Source of the DNA: Sulfurimonas sp. HSL3-1
GTDB taxonomy: Bacteria > Campylobacterota > Campylobacteria > Campylobacterales > Sulfurimonadaceae
NCBI RefSeq assembly: GCF_039645995.1
Contig: NZ_CP147920.1
Span: forward strand, 1,922,001-1,986,000
DNA length: 64,000 nucleotides
Reading direction: 5' to 3'
A model generated the notes under the pieces. The model searched no databases. It saw nothing but the letters and a program-made list of their open reading frames with translations, and was not told the origin of the DNA. Numbering within the stretch: the first letter of the stretch is position 1; each line of letters opens with the position of its first letter. A program made the position numbers and the translations under genes. Below, one piece after another: positions 33,803 to 44,376 of the stretch.

Positions 33803-35100
33803 GCGCAGCGCGCCTCGATCGCCTCGACCGATTTGGCCACCGCAACACTGAGGTTTTCGCAGCCGCTCTCCGTCACGAGGATATCGTCCTCGATCCGGAT
33901 GCCGATGCCGCGGTACCGCTCCGGAAGCGACTCGTCACCCTCCGGCAGGTAGAGCCCCGGCTCGATGGTGAGCACCATCCCGGGGGCCAGGGGCAATTCG
34001 TTGCCCTCCGCGTCGTGGTAGGGTGCCTGGTCGTGCACGTCTATGCCCATCCAGTGGCCGATGCCGTGGGGGAAGTACTTTTTGTGCGCTTTCGCCTCGA
34101 TCAGCGCGTCCACCTCCCCCTGCAATATTCCCAGCGCAACCATCTTCTCGCAAAGCATCCATTCGGCGTTTTTCTGCAGTTCGCTCTTCAAAAGCCCCGG
34201 CCCGATCTGGGCGATGACGGCGACCTGCACCGCCAGGACCGCCTCGTAAACCTCCCGCTGGGCCTCGCTGAAACGGCCGTCGACGGGGAAGGTCCGGGTG
34301 ATGTCCGTAGCGTAGTGGCGGTATTCGCACCCCGCGTCGATGAGGACGAGGTCTCCCGCATTAAGCGGCGCATCGTTTTTGATGTAGTGGAGGGTATTGG
34401 CATGGTCCCCGCCGGCGATGATGGTCGTGTAGGCGTCGCTGTAGGCGCCGTTCTTTGTGAACATGTACTCATACTCCGCCTGGAGCGCATACTCCATCAT
34501 CCCGGGGGTACAGACCGCCATGGCGTGGTGATGCGCCGCCGCCGTAATCTCCAGTCCCGCACGGATCGTGGCGATCTCCTCTTCGCTCTTGCGCAGCCGC
34601 ATCTGCCGCACCATCTGCGTGACGTCGATCATCTGTGACACCGGCCGCTTCGTCTCCCGCTTGTGGCGCAGCGTGTCCGCCGCATTCCGGGCGCTCTCGA
34701 AGCGCTCGTCCGCCCCGAAAATATCGCCGTAGAGCCGCGGCAGGTTCTGCAGCAGTTCGGGCAGCTTCTCCTCGAACTGCTCGACGGAATAGACCTCGTC
34801 GAAGTCAAAACGCTCCTTCGCTGCGTCGACGCCCGTGCGCTTGCCCGTCCAGAGCTCCATCTCCTCGACTTTCGGCTGGACAAACAGTATGCTCTTGTTT
34901 GTGTCGCCGCCCTTGACAAGCACGAGCGCGGCATTGTCCTCCTCAAAACCCGTCAGGTAGAAAAAATCGCTGTTTTGCCGATAGGGGTATTCCGTGTCGT
35001 TGGAGCGGGTCTTCAGGGTCGCGGTACCGAGCACGGCAGCGCCCTCTTCCATCTGTGCCAAGAGCCGGTCACGCCTCTGTTTATAGGTCAATTCGTTCAT
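33790..35100 (-). CDS. pepP: Xaa-Pro aminopeptidase (M24B)
   Basis: This 436-residue metallo-exopeptidase has an N-terminal AMP_N domain (about 1-130) and a pita-bread catalytic domain with metal ligands in LIDAGCEYRHYATDITRTFP, HGIGHWMGIDVHD, LTIEPGLY and GIRIEDD. It removes N-terminal residues next to proline. I use the ATG at 35100. A -10 box TACAAT ends only six bases before it, suggesting a leaderless transcript. It is divergent from serS. Confidence 0.94.
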   Translation of the reverse strand: MNELTYKQRRDRLLAQMEEGAAVLGTATLKTRSNDTEYPYRQNSDFFYLTGFEEDNAALVLVKGGDTNKSILFVQPKVEEMELWTGKRTGVDAAKERFDFDEVYSVEQFEEKLPELLQNLPRLYGDIFGADERFESARNAADTLRHKRETKRPVSQMIDVTQMVRQMRLRKSEEEIATIRAGLEITAAAHHHAMAVCTPGMMEYALQAEYEYMFTKNGAYSDAYTTIIAGGDHANTLHYIKNDAPLNAGDLVLIDAGCEYRHYATDITRTFPVDGRFSEAQREVYEAVLAVQVAVIAQIGPGLLKSELQKNAEWMLCEKMVALGILQGEVDALIEAKAHKKYFPHGIGHWMGIDVHDQAPYHDAEGNELPLAPGMVLTIEPGLYLPEGDESLPERYRGIGIRIEDDILVTESGCENLSVAVAKSVEAIEARCAQNA

Positions 35101-35106
35101 GCCGTA

Positions 35107-35136
35107 ATTGTAGCCCGTTTCGCTATAATTGCACAA
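35107..35136 (-). promoter_or_regulatory. Promoter of pepP, probably leaderless
   Basis: On the minus strand TTGTGC (35136-35131), 18 bases, TACAAT (35112-35107), then six bases to the ATG at 35100. Initiation would fall on or next to the start codon. A TATAAT for serS lies within the spacer on the other strand (35124-35129). Confidence 0.55.
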
Positions 35137-35203
35137 CTTTTACGGCGCAAAAAGCGGGCAGTCGCCCGCGGCCGCCCGGACAATACACTAACCAGGGACC
35201 CAG

Positions 35204-36448
35204 ATGATCGACCTCAAACTGCTTCAAAAAGATTTCGAAAACGTCAGTGCCGCGCTGATGCGCAAAAAGGTCAGCCCCGACCTGATCGACGAACTCCGCA
35301 CACGCAACGAAGCCCTCAAAAAAGCCAAAGTGGCTTTCGAAGAGGTGCAGGCGGCCCAGAACGAGATGAGCCGCCTTTTCGGGCAGTATAAAAAAGAGGG
35401 CAAGGATATCGCCGAGCTCAAGGCGAAGGTCGACGCGAACAAGCTCCGCATCGGCGAACTGCAGGAGGCGCAGCGCGAGGCCGAAGCTGCCCTCGACAGC
35501 CTCGCGATGGGGATCCCGAACATGCCCGATGCCGACGTCCCGGACGGCGAAGACGAAAACGACAACGTCGAGATCGCCAAAATCCTCGAACCGCGCCACT
35601 TCGCTTTCACCCCGAAAGAGCACTGGGAGCTGGGGGAAGCCAACGGCTGGATCGACTTCGAACGCGGCGTCAAGATCGCCCACAGCCGTTTTGCCGTCAT
35701 GAACGACATGGGTGCGCGCCTCGAACGCGCCCTCATCAACTTCATGCTCGACTTCAACCGCGAACGCGGCTTTACGGAGATGAGCGTGCCCGAACTCGTC
35801 AACAGCCGCGCACTCGAAGGTACCGGCCAGCTGCCGAAGTTCGAAGAGGACCTTTATAAGACCGAAGAGGAGGATCTCTACCTCGTCCCGACGGCCGAGG
35901 TGCCGCTGACGAACCTCTACCAGGACGAGATCATCCCCGAAGAGGCCCTGCCGATCAAGATGACGGGACACACCGCCTGTTTCCGCAAGGAGGCGGGCTC
36001 CGCCGGGCGCGACACCCGCGGCATCATCCGTCAGCACCAGTTCAGAAAGGTCGAACTCGTCAGCATCACCAAGGCCGATGATAGCGACCGCGTCTTCGAC
36101 GAGATGGTGGCCTGCGCCTCCGACCTCCTCAAGGCCCTCGAACTCCCCCACCGCCTCGTCACGCTCTGTACCGGCGACCTCGGCTTCGGTGCGGCAAAGA
36201 CGATCGACCTCGAAGTGTGGCTGCCGGGGCAGAACACCTACCGCGAGATCAGTTCCGTTTCCAACACCCGCGACTTCCAGGCCCGCCGGGCAAAGATTCG
36301 CTACAAAGAGGGCAAGAAGAACGTCCTCGCCCATACCCTCAACGGTTCCTCCCTCGCCGTCGGCCGCACGATGGTCGCCATCATGGAAAATTTCCAAAAT
36401 GAAGACGGCTCCATCGAGATCCCGCAGGTCCTGCACAAATACCTCTAA
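35204..36448 (+). CDS. serS: Seryl-tRNA synthetase
   Basis: This 414-residue class II synthetase charges tRNA-Ser. It has an N-terminal coiled-coil tRNA-binding arm (about 25-105), motif 2 ([20 protein letters not shown] and the following [11 protein letters not shown]) and motif 3 ([19 protein letters not shown]). Length and motifs are standard. It stands alone with its own promoter, divergent from pepP. Confidence 0.98.
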   Translation: MIDLKLLQKDFENVSAALMRKKVSPDLIDELRTRNEALKKAKVAFEEVQAAQNEMSRLFGQYKKEGKDIAELKAKVDANKLRIGELQEAQREAEAALDSLAMGIPNMPDADVPDGEDENDNVEIAKILEPRHFAFTPKEHWELGEANGWIDFERGVKIAHSRFAVMNDMGARLERALINFMLDFNRERGFTEMSVPELVNSRALEGTGQLPKFEEDLYKTEEEDLYLVPTAEVPLTNLYQDEIIPEEALPIKMTGHTACFRKEAGSAGRDTRGIIRQHQFRKVELVSITKADDSDRVFDEMVACASDLLKALELPHRLVTLCTGDLGFGAAKTIDLEVWLPGQNTYREISSVSNTRDFQARRAKIRYKEGKKNVLAHTLNGSSLAVGRTMVAIMENFQNEDGSIEIPQVLHKYL

Positions 36449-36468
36449 ACCGGCGCACCCTGCGCCCC

Positions 36469-37758
36469 CTAAGCCAACGCTTCCTTTTCGCGGTAGAACA
36501 TCCAGCTCTGGATCACGCCCCGGAAGAGGAAGAAGAGCATAAAATTCATCCAGAGCGCATCGGTAAAATCGATCTCCTTCGTCAAGTAAAAAAGCCCGAG
36601 GAAAAGTGCCGTGGAGTAGAGGATGGCATTGCGCAGCGCCCTTGCTGCCGTCATCCCGATAAAGACCCCGTCCCAGATAAAGGCGGCGAAGCTCAGCAGC
36701 GGTATGGCAACGACGTAGGGCATGAAGGGGAGCGTCGCGTCGATAATGGGTTGCTGATCCGTGTAAAGGTGCAAAATAGCCCCGCCGAAAAGGCCGTAAA
36801 AAAGCATATAGAGCAGGCTGAAGCCGACGCCCCAGGCGAAGAGGTAGCGGATGACGCGGTGAAAATCCCCCCACTCCTTTGCTCCGTAATAACGGCCGAC
36901 GAGGGACTCCGCCGCGTTGGCGAAACCGTCGAGACTGTAGGAGAACCAGACGACGAACTGCAATAGAAGGATCATCACCGTCAGGGTCTGCTCGCTCTCT
37001 TTGGCCGCCTGGGCGTAGAAAAACGCAAAGACGAAGGTCAGCGCCGTCGTGCGGATGAAGATATCCTTGTTGACATGCAGGAAACGCCCCAGCTCGCTGC
37101 GCTGCAGCATCGCTGCAATACCGTAAGGGTGCAACCGCGCTTTGTACCTGAGCAAGAACCCCATGGCGAGAAGCAGCCCGGCGTACTGGGCGATGAGCGT
37201 GCCGTACGCCGCCCCCTCTATTCCCCAGCCCAACTCCATAACGAAGTAGTAGCTGAGCACGATATTGACGAGGTTGATGCAGAGGGTGACCGCGAGCGGG
37301 ATCACGGCATTCTGCATCCCGAAGTACCACCCCGTCAGCGCATAGAGCATCAAGACCGCCGGTGCCGTCCAGATGCGCAGCTCGAAGTAGCGCATCGCCT
37401 CCTCGCTGTACCCCGCACCGACGTTCATCAGCTTAAACGCGGTGGCGGCCAGCGGCCCCCGAAAGAGCAGCAGCAATCCCGCAAACAGCAGCGTCACAAG
37501 CAAGGCGCGGTAAAGCGTCAGGGAGATACCCCGCGTATCGTGCGCTCCGAAGGCTTGCGCGGTCATGCCCGTCGTTCCCATGCGCAGGAAATTGAGCGAA
37601 CCGTAGAGGAAAACGAAGATCATGCTCACCAGCCCCAGCGCCGCGAGTTCGGCGCTTCCCTGGTGCCCCATCAGCATCGTATCGACCGCCGAGACCAGCG
37701 GCACGGAGATATTGCTGATGATGTTCGGGATCGCGAGGGAGAGTATCTTTTTGTTCAT
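36469..37758 (-). CDS. MATE-family multidrug/toxic-compound exporter
   Basis: This 429-residue protein has twelve predicted membrane helices and the MATE features: AIPNIISNISVPLVSAVDTMLMGH at the start and a matching half from about residue 220. It probably exports cationic compounds with Na+ or H+ influx. The substrate cannot be predicted. It lies convergent to serS and upstream of pssA on the same strand, apparently unrelated in function. Confidence 0.88.
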   Translation of the reverse strand: MNKKILSLAIPNIISNISVPLVSAVDTMLMGHQGSAELAALGLVSMIFVFLYGSLNFLRMGTTGMTAQAFGAHDTRGISLTLYRALLVTLLFAGLLLLFRGPLAATAFKLMNVGAGYSEEAMRYFELRIWTAPAVLMLYALTGWYFGMQNAVIPLAVTLCINLVNIVLSYYFVMELGWGIEGAAYGTLIAQYAGLLLAMGFLLRYKARLHPYGIAAMLQRSELGRFLHVNKDIFIRTTALTFVFAFFYAQAAKESEQTLTVMILLLQFVVWFSYSLDGFANAAESLVGRYYGAKEWGDFHRVIRYLFAWGVGFSLLYMLFYGLFGGAILHLYTDQQPIIDATLPFMPYVVAIPLLSFAAFIWDGVFIGMTAARALRNAILYSTALFLGLFYLTKEIDFTDALWMNFMLFFLFRGVIQSWMFYREKEALA

Positions 37759-37818
37759 GGGCTCGGCAGTGTCGGTGGTATGACGGCGCTATTGCAATAT
37801 GGGTGCCAGGACACCCGG

Positions 37819-38565
37819 CTACTTTTTATGCCGGTGCCGGTATTTGCGCAGCAGGGTATAGCGCTGGTAGAAGAACCAGGTGGCGCGCAGCGGTCCGTAA
37901 AGAATGTAGATCGTAAACATCAGGGCGACGCCCTCGATGGGGTAGAGGAAGATCAGCGAAGCCGCCACCAGCAGCGCCACCAGAACCCGCTTGACGTGCA
38001 TCGCGTGCATATCGATCTTTTTGAAACTGGGGTAACGGATGTTGCTGACCATCAGCAGCGCCGTGACAAGCGCTCCGGCCAGGATGATCCAGCCGTAGGC
38101 GGCATGCCCCCCGTATTTCGTGAACAGCAGCACAAGCACGGCCGAAAAAGTGGCTGCGGTCGGGATAGGCACCCCGATGAAGACCGAGGGTTCCGTCTGG
38201 GCGGTCATCACGTTGAAACGGGCAAGACGTATCGCGCCGAAAATGACGAAGAGCGCGCTGACAAGTACCCCGAAACGCCCGTACTCGTGCCCGGCATAAA
38301 GGTAGATGAGCATCGCCGGTGCGGCACCGAAGGCGATGATGTCGGCCAGGGAGTCGAACTCGGCGCCGAAGCGGCTGCAGGTGTTGGTCAGGCGGGCGAC
38401 GCGGCCGTCGAGTCCGTCAAAGATGAGCGAAAGGAGTATCATCCACGCGGCAAACCCGAACCGTCCCTGCGTGGCGGCGATCATGCTGTAGACGCCGGCG
38501 AAGATGCTTGCGGCGGTGAAGAGGTTCGGAAGCAGAAAAGCGAGTGAGCGCGACGGTGCGGCCAT
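37819..38565 (-). CDS. pssA: CDP-diacylglycerol-serine O-phosphatidyltransferase
   Basis: This membrane enzyme makes phosphatidylserine from CDP-diacylglycerol and serine, the precursor of phosphatidylethanolamine. The 248-residue product has the CDP-alcohol phosphotransferase motif DGLDGRVARLTN followed by GAEFDSLAD, and about seven helices. It starts 3 bp after the psd-like gene and belongs to one phospholipid operon with it and ftsH. Confidence 0.94.
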   Translation of the reverse strand: MAAPSRSLAFLLPNLFTAASIFAGVYSMIAATQGRFGFAAWMILLSLIFDGLDGRVARLTNTCSRFGAEFDSLADIIAFGAAPAMLIYLYAGHEYGRFGVLVSALFVIFGAIRLARFNVMTAQTEPSVFIGVPIPTAATFSAVLVLLFTKYGGHAAYGWIILAGALVTALLMVSNIRYPSFKKIDMHAMHVKRVLVALLVAASLIFLYPIEGVALMFTIYILYGPLRATWFFYQRYTLLRKYRHRHKK

Positions 38566-38568
38566 GAA

Positions 38569-39201
38569 TTACCTCATATACCCCAGCAGGGTCTGGGTGG
38601 CGTAGACCCGCTCACCCGGATTAACGGCGACCCGCGTCGAGGCCGGCAATGTAAGGCGTGTCACCCCATGGGTCAGTACGCCGTAGCGTTCGCCCCGCAT
38701 GCGGCGCTTCCCGGGAAGATTGGTGTCGATCAGGAGCGCAAAGGGGGTGAGCATCAGGATATGCGTCAGGGTGACGCTCCGCCCCTCTTCGTCCTCAAAC
38801 ACGATCGCCCCCCGTTCATTGAGCGTTTCAAAAAGGGGAGAGCGGCGTGCCAGCCGGCTCCCCCGGGTTACCGTCTCGAAAGAGGGCACCCCTTCTACAA
38901 AAGGGACGGTCAGCAGCGCCGCATCGAACCACCCTGTTTCGATCTCGACCGAAACGCTGCCGTCGGGAAGGGTATCGATTGCCGTCACTCTTCCGTCGCA
39001 GGGCGCGGTCACGCTCCCTTTTTCAAAATAGGCCGCCGTCCGGGCAGGTTTGCGGTATTTCCACAGCAGATACCCCGCGGCGGCAATAAAGAACCACGAC
39101 ATGAGCTCCCAATCGAAAAGCGCGCAGAGGAGGGCCGCAGCCGCGGCGATGCCTATTGGCTTCCATCCCTCTTTGACGATCAGGTCTCTCAGGGCGTTCA
39201 T
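38569..39201 (-). CDS. Phosphatidylserine decarboxylase-related protein lacking the self-cleavage serine
   Basis: This 210-residue protein has two N-terminal helices (about 15-30 and 33-47) and a Psd-like domain (VTAPCDGRVTAID, GERYGVLTHGVTRLTLP). In active Psd a Gly-Ser at this last place is cut to form the pyruvoyl cofactor; here Gly179 is followed by Val. Unless the alignment is off, it cannot form the cofactor. It overlaps ftsH by 4 bp and precedes pssA. Similar psd-related genes occur in this phylum; a true Psd is expected elsewhere in the genome. Confidence 0.75.
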   Translation of the reverse strand: MNALRDLIVKEGWKPIGIAAAAALLCALFDWELMSWFFIAAAGYLLWKYRKPARTAAYFEKGSVTAPCDGRVTAIDTLPDGSVSVEIETGWFDAALLTVPFVEGVPSFETVTRGSRLARRSPLFETLNERGAIVFEDEEGRSVTLTHILMLTPFALLIDTNLPGKRRMRGERYGVLTHGVTRLTLPASTRVAVNPGERVYATQTLLGYMR

Positions 39202-41183
39202 GACCGTTCCGTGCCGTCCTCAGGCATCGCAGAGGCCTGCGACATATCTTCGGAGACTTCACGGTCGGCTTTTGCCGCCGCCGTTTCGTCCAGCAGAGTT
39301 TCCATGCCGTTGGCCGTTTCGAACGCCTGGATAATCTCGCGCACCTCGGCCCCGGTAATGTTCTCGCGTTTATACAGCAGGGAGACCATATCCTCGATCG
39401 CACCGCGGTAGGTCTCCAGGCGCGCTTTGACGTCCGTATAATGCTCTTCGAGCGTCTGCTTGATAAAGGCGTCCATATCCTGCGCCATCTTCTCGCTGTA
39501 TTCCCGGGCCTGGCTCATCCCGCCGCCGAGGAAGGTGCTGCGCTGGCGCTCGAGGACCATCAGGCCCGCGACATCGCTCATGCCGTACATCTGTACCATG
39601 GCCTTGATGATGTCGGTGGCACGTTCGAGGTCGTTGCTCGCCCCCGTCGAGATCTCGCCGATAAAGACCTCTTCGGCCGCGCGGCCGCCCAGCAGGACGT
39701 CGACCTCGGCGAACAGTTCGTGCTTCTGCGCCAGGTACTTGTTTTCCTCGGGCGTATTGAGGGTATACCCCAGCGCCGCAAGACCGCGCGGCACGATGGA
39801 GACCTTGGAGACCTTCTTCGCACCCTTTGTCGTCTCCGCCAGCAGAGCGTGGCCGCTCTCATGGTAAGCGACAATCCGCTTCTCTTTCTCGTCGATGCGG
39901 CGGCTCTTCTTCGCCAGACCGGCGATGGCGCGCTCGACCGATTCGCGGATATCGCGCTGGTGGACGCTTTTCTGGCTCTTGCGGCCCGCGAGCAGCGCCG
40001 CCTCGTTGATGATGTTGGCAAGGTCCGCCCCCGCCAGACCGGCGGTCAGGCGCGCGATCTCTTCAAGGTCGACGTCCTCGTCGATCTTGATCCCTTTGAC
40101 ATGGACCTTCAGGATCGCGATACGCCCCTCGTAATCAGGCTTGTCGACAAGCACCTGGCGGTCGAAACGGCCCGGGCGCAGGAGCGCGGGGTCGAGGACC
40201 TCCGGGCGGTTTGTCGCGGCAAGGATGATAATCGGCGTGTCGGTGCTGAAACCGTCCATCTCGGCGAGCAGCTGGTTCAGCGTCTGCTCGCGCTCGTCGT
40301 TGCCGCCCATCATGCCGCCGGCGGCACGGCTCTTACCGATGGCGTCGATCTCGTCGATGAAGATGATGGAGGGGGCGTCTTTCTTCGCCTGTTCGAAGAG
40401 GTCGCGGACCCGCGCGGCACCGACCCCGACGAACATCTCGATAAAGCTCGAGCCCGAAACGGAGAAGAACGGCACGTCCGCTTCGCCCGCAACGGCCTTA
40501 GCCAGAAGGGTCTTACCTGTCCCCGGGCTTCCGACCAGCAGAACCCCTTTGGGGATCTTGGCACCCAGTTCGACGTAGCGTTCCGGGTAGCGAAGGAAGT
40601 CGACGATCTCATGGACCTCCTCTTTGGCCTCTTCCGCCCCGGCGACGTCTTCAAACTTCGTCTTGGGCTTTTCGGAGTTTACAAGCTTCTTGGCGTTGCC
40701 CATGCCGAGAATGCCGCCGCCCATGTTTTTTTGCATGCGGCCCGCCATGAACATCCAGATGGCGATGATGATCAAAAACGGCAGCAGCCATCCGAACATC
40801 TCCGTAAACCAGTTGGACTCGGAGAAGCCGCTGTAGTCGATCTTCTCTTTATCCAGCAGCGGTACGAGGGTATCGTCGTTGGCGACTTTGCGTGCCGTAT
40901 AGGTGATCTTCTGACCGTTCTGCTCACCCAGGGCGCGGATGTAGGACTGGCCTATCGCCACCTTGGAGATGCTCTTGCTCTTGATGAGATCCTTCAGTTC
41001 GGAGTAGCTGACCTCCTGCGTCTTGCTGACGCTCTGTCCCATGACGCCGTTGCCGCCCTGCTCCCCGATAAGGGCTTTGAAGATCAGAATGACGACGACC
41101 GAAAAGATCGCGAAGGTGATCAGCGGGTTCTGGTTAAAAAAGTTCTTGTTATTGTTATCTTGGTTGTTATCTTGTTGCGCCAT
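39198..41183 (-). CDS. ftsH: ATP-dependent zinc metalloprotease FtsH
   Basis: This 661-residue membrane AAA protease has helices at about 17-36 and 133-152, Walker A GSPGTGKT, Walker [12 protein letters not shown], the second region of homology ([21 protein letters not shown]) and the zinc site HESGH (near 435). It degrades misfolded membrane and some soluble proteins. It follows prmA by 7 bp. The block hisH-hisA-prmA-ftsH-psd-like-pssA is one probable operon. Confidence 0.97.
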   Translation of the reverse strand: MAQQDNNQDNNNKNFFNQNPLITFAIFSVVVILIFKALIGEQGGNGVMGQSVSKTQEVSYSELKDLIKSKSISKVAIGQSYIRALGEQNGQKITYTARKVANDDTLVPLLDKEKIDYSGFSESNWFTEMFGWLLPFLIIIAIWMFMAGRMQKNMGGGILGMGNAKKLVNSEKPKTKFEDVAGAEEAKEEVHEIVDFLRYPERYVELGAKIPKGVLLVGSPGTGKTLLAKAVAGEADVPFFSVSGSSFIEMFVGVGAARVRDLFEQAKKDAPSIIFIDEIDAIGKSRAAGGMMGGNDEREQTLNQLLAEMDGFSTDTPIIILAATNRPEVLDPALLRPGRFDRQVLVDKPDYEGRIAILKVHVKGIKIDEDVDLEEIARLTAGLAGADLANIINEAALLAGRKSQKSVHQRDIRESVERAIAGLAKKSRRIDEKEKRIVAYHESGHALLAETTKGAKKVSKVSIVPRGLAALGYTLNTPEENKYLAQKHELFAEVDVLLGGRAAEEVFIGEISTGASNDLERATDIIKAMVQMYGMSDVAGLMVLERQRSTFLGGGMSQAREYSEKMAQDMDAFIKQTLEEHYTDVKARLETYRGAIEDMVSLLYKRENITGAEVREIIQAFETANGMETLLDETAAAKADREVSEDMSQASAMPEDGTERS

Positions 41184-41190
41184 AAAATAA

Positions 41191-42021
41191 TTATCCTTTT
41201 GGTGTCACGACAAGGGTGACCCATTCCTCTTTTGCGATTCGCTCCGCGACATCCATATCCGCGTAAGCCTCCACAATTTTAGCTTCATATTTATCCAATA
41301 TGCCTGAAAGAATCAGCCTGCCGCCCGGCCGCAACAGCTTTTTCAGCTCGTCGGCGATGAAGACAAGGACGTCCGCGACGATATTGGCGATGACGACATC
41401 GTAGGTTGCCGTCGCCTGGGCCGCCGACCCTTCCCAGATGTGGCGGAGGTCTACGTCGTTGAGTTCGCAGTTCTCCAGGGTGTTGCCGACCGAGACCGGG
41501 TCCGTGTCGCAGGCGTCGACGTTCGCGCCGAGCTTGCAGGCGGCGATGGAGAGAATGCCGCTGCCGCAGCCGACATCGATGACGTCGTCCCCGGGTTCGA
41601 CGAAGCGTCCGACCGCTTCGAGGCACGATGCCGTCGTGGGGTGGTGCCCCGTCCCGAAGGCCAGTGCCGGGTCGAGGACGATGTTCACAAGTTCGGGATG
41701 CGGATCACTCCAGGTCGGGTGGACGTAAAAAGGCGCCACCTCGACGGGGGTAACGCTCTCCTGGTAGGCACGCACCCAGTCCTCGGTCCGTTTCTTTTCC
41801 AGGGTCATCTCGACGTCGATGCTGCTTCCCAGCGCTTTCTGCAGCGCTTCGGCAAACTGTTCCAGCCCCCACTGCAGGGTGGAGAGGTCATCTTCGCTCC
41901 GGACGATAAAGCCCGTGTCGGTCTCTTCAAAGCCGACCGGGAGGGTGTCGGCCAGGAAATCGGCAAAGAGCTCGCGGTGTGACGAAGGGTTGACGGTCAG
42001 CTCATAGTAGATCTCATCCAT
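41191..42021 (-). CDS. prmA: Ribosomal protein L11 methyltransferase
   Basis: This 276-residue SAM-dependent enzyme trimethylates ribosomal protein L11. It has the SAM motif [20 protein letters not shown] (about 145-165), a preceding FGTGHHPTT and the post-motif [10 protein letters not shown]. It overlaps hisA by 8 bp. Confidence 0.93.
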   Translation of the reverse strand: MDEIYYELTVNPSSHRELFADFLADTLPVGFEETDTGFIVRSEDDLSTLQWGLEQFAEALQKALGSSIDVEMTLEKKRTEDWVRAYQESVTPVEVAPFYVHPTWSDPHPELVNIVLDPALAFGTGHHPTTASCLEAVGRFVEPGDDVIDVGCGSGILSIAACKLGANVDACDTDPVSVGNTLENCELNDVDLRHIWEGSAAQATATYDVVIANIVADVLVFIADELKKLLRPGGRLILSGILDKYEAKIVEAYADMDVAERIAKEEWVTLVVTPKG

Positions 42022-42730
42022 TCCCGTACACCTTCATCACCTCTTCGAGGTCAATCGTCCCTTCATAAAAGGCTTTGCCGATAATCACGCCGGCGACCTC
42101 ATCGGTCACCGCCAGGGCTGCGAGGTCGCTGTCGTCGCGGACCCCGCCGCTGGCGATCGTCGGGATGCCGGAAGCGCGGGCGATATCGAGGGTGAAATCG
42201 ACGTTGACGCCGCCGAGGGTGCCGTCACGGCCGACATCGGTACAGATGATCGCCTCGACACCCGCATCGGCGAAAGCCTTTGCCAGGTCCGTCGCTTTCA
42301 TCTCGCTCACTTCGCCCCATCCCTCGACGGCGACATAGCCGTCAATGGCGTCGATTCCGACGACAACGGGGTATTTGGCCGCCATCGCTTTGACGAATTC
42401 GGGGTCTTTCACGGCAATGGAACCGAGGATGACACGGTCGATGCCCAGGTCGAGGTAGCGTTTGATCGTCGCCTCGTCGCGGATCCCGCCGCCCAGCTCC
42501 AGTTTGACGCTGCAGTTCTGGCGAATCTTCTCGATCTGCTCGAGGTTTTTCGGCTCTCCGGCGAAGGCACCGTTGAGGTCGACGAGGTGGACCCATTCAG
42601 CCCCCAGTTCCTCGAAACGCTTGACAAGCTCCCAGGGCTGGGAGGAGTACACCTTCGCACTCTCCATAAGCCCCTTGGTCAGGCGGACCGCCTCACCGTC
42701 TTTCAGGTCAATTGCCGGTAATATCGTCAT
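42014..42730 (-). CDS. hisA: ProFAR isomerase HisA (histidine biosynthesis)
   Basis: HisA isomerises ProFAR to PRFAR. The 238-residue TIM barrel has the catalytic Asp in [10 protein letters not shown] at the N-terminus and the second Asp in [14 protein letters not shown] start at the ATG at 42730 (MTILPAIDL), which matches family N-termini. The hisH gene ends at 42742, 11 bp upstream. The partner hisF is not in the window. Confidence 0.95.
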   Translation of the reverse strand: MTILPAIDLKDGEAVRLTKGLMESAKVYSSQPWELVKRFEELGAEWVHLVDLNGAFAGEPKNLEQIEKIRQNCSVKLELGGGIRDEATIKRYLDLGIDRVILGSIAVKDPEFVKAMAAKYPVVVGIDAIDGYVAVEGWGEVSEMKATDLAKAFADAGVEAIICTDVGRDGTLGGVNVDFTLDIARASGIPTIASGGVRDDSDLAALAVTDEVAGVIIGKAFYEGTIDLEEVMKVYGNG

Positions 42731-42741
42731 ACGTTGCTTCC

Positions 42742-43353
42742 TCACAGGTTGATAAAGTTTTTCAGGATCTGCAGCCCGTTCTTGTGGCTCTTCTCCGGGT
42801 GGGGCTGGATGCCCATCACGTTGTCGTGGGCGACGGCGCTCGTAAAACGGTAGCCGTACTCCGTTTCCCCGATGATGTCCGCATCCTCACCGGCCACGGC
42901 ATGGAAGGAGTGGACAAAGTAGAGGTAGTGCGCCTCGTCAAGCCCCGCAAAGAGGGGGTGTTCCCGGGTGAACATGCGGTTCCATCCCATGTGCGGCACC
43001 TTCAGCGGATGGTCGAACTTCGCCGTATCGAAGGCGATCACCTTCCCTTTGATCAGCCCCAGCCCCGGGTTCGGTCCGAACTCCTCGCTGCTTTCAAACA
43101 GCAACTGCATACCCAGGCAGATGCCCAGCATCGGTTTGCCGCTGCACGCATACGCCCGCAGCGCCTCGTCCATGCCCCGTTCGCGCAGGTGCTCCATCGC
43201 GTCTCCGTAAGCCCCGACGCCGGGGAGGATCAGCCGGTCGTACCCGGCGAGTTTGTCCGGGTCGCTCTCGACGGCAACGTCCTCCCCCAGCAGCGCAAAA
43301 GCATTTTTCACGCTGGCCAGGTTGCCCATGTTGTAGTCACAGATACCTATCAT
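42742..43353 (-). CDS. hisH: Imidazole glycerol phosphate synthase glutaminase subunit HisH
   Basis: HisH supplies ammonia from glutamine to HisF. This 203-residue class I amidotransferase has the nucleophile Cys in [10 protein letters not shown] and the His/Glu pair in IQPHPEKS. It overlaps the membrane gene upstream by 4 bp. Confidence 0.95.
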   Translation of the reverse strand: MIGICDYNMGNLASVKNAFALLGEDVAVESDPDKLAGYDRLILPGVGAYGDAMEHLRERGMDEALRAYACSGKPMLGICLGMQLLFESSEEFGPNPGLGLIKGKVIAFDTAKFDHPLKVPHMGWNRMFTREHPLFAGLDEAHYLYFVHSFHAVAGEDADIIGETEYGYRFTSAVAHDNVMGIQPHPEKSHKNGLQILKNFINL

Positions 43354-44261
43354 TCTTCAATCGCTCGTTTCGTAAATTTGATATAGAGTGCCAGTGCCAC
43401 CAGCAGGAGGGAGACCCCGCCGATGATGTAGATGGCGTTGACCAGCATGGCCGGCTCGGTCATCGCGAACTTGAAGACAAGCATCAGGGCCTCGATGGAG
43501 AGGGCGATGATGATGGAGCCGAGGAAACGTACCATCGTTTTATGCGGGTCGGTTGCCCCGCTGTCCTGCCTGTGGCGCCCCAGAACCTCCTCTTCGAAGA
43601 GGGTCTTGACAAGGTCGAAGATGGCCAGGGCCAGGGTCAGGAGGATCGTCGACTCGAAAACCTCCTTGATCTCGATTTTACGCACGTCCAACCCGAAGTG
43701 CAGGAAGGTCGTCACCCCCTTGATAAAGAGCAGCAGCGCCACCATGGACAGCATAAAGGTAAAGGCAGCGTAACCATAACGGAAAAGACGCCCGTAGAAG
43801 GAGTGCAGCGCCATCGGGTGTGCGATCTGCAGCACCGCGTCCAGGGGCATATCCAGGCAGGCGACGTAGAGCAGCGCCCCGTTTTCGTCGAAGATCGGCT
43901 GCGAGGCCGTAATCGTAAGGTCCTGGGTGATCAGCGACGGGTACGGATCGGTGATGGTACAGCGCTTCTCCCGTGCCGCGCGGTAGTAGTAAGCGCGGTC
44001 CGAGCGGATACGCCCGAAATCCTCGTCCGTCTGTTTCCCTCCCGGCAGAAAGGTCGGGGTGACCTGAACGCCCTTCTGGTCCAGCAGGTAGATTCCCTCT
44101 GCATCCCGCAGATCGCCCATGATCTTCTGCATGCGTACCATGATCGCTTCGGGGGTGATCGACGGCAGGCGGTTGGGCAGGTTCTTGGAAAAGAGGTAGC
44201 AAAAATAGGCCCGCGCTTTCGTGCGGATCTCGGAAAAGTTCTGTATGTCGCGTGCGACCAT
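43350..44261 (-). CDS. Membrane protein with an N-terminal PDC/Cache-like sensor domain
   Basis: This 303-residue protein has an N-terminal domain with Cache-like sequence (FGRIRSDRAYYYRAA ... ITASQPIFDENGALLYVACLDMPL, about 55-145), followed by four membrane helices (about 162-188, 207-228, 246-270, 276-298). Unlike ordinary Cache sensors it has no helix before the sensor and no kinase or chemotaxis output. The start at 44261 is supported by GAGGA and an upstream TATAAT. It heads the hisH-hisA-prmA-ftsH unit, with an overlap to hisH. Function is unknown. Confidence 0.75.
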   Translation of the reverse strand: MVARDIQNFSEIRTKARAYFCYLFSKNLPNRLPSITPEAIMVRMQKIMGDLRDAEGIYLLDQKGVQVTPTFLPGGKQTDEDFGRIRSDRAYYYRAAREKRCTITDPYPSLITQDLTITASQPIFDENGALLYVACLDMPLDAVLQIAHPMALHSFYGRLFRYGYAAFTFMLSMVALLLFIKGVTTFLHFGLDVRKIEIKEVFESTILLTLALAIFDLVKTLFEEEVLGRHRQDSGATDPHKTMVRFLGSIIIALSIEALMLVFKFAMTEPAMLVNAIYIIGGVSLLLVALALYIKFTKRAIEE

Positions 44262-44364
44262 GGCATTCCCGTCCTCAAATAGTAGTACGTGATTATACCT
44301 CACCCCTGATGGCAAAGCGCTAAAGGACGAAGGGGAGCACCCAAAAGGCTCAAGGGTTTGACGC

Positions 44365-44370
44365 TATAAT
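44365..44370 (+). promoter_or_regulatory. -10 box of waaC six bases from the start codon
   Basis: A perfect TATAAT ends six bases before the waaC ATG (44377) and no ribosome site lies between, which fits a leaderless transcript. A clear -35 is not visible. Confidence 0.5.
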
Positions 44371-44376
44371 AGCGCC

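Noticed and set aside
35123-37330. 735-codon minus-strand frame spanning serS and part of the MATE gene
   Set aside because: It crosses two well-supported genes in the wrong frame.
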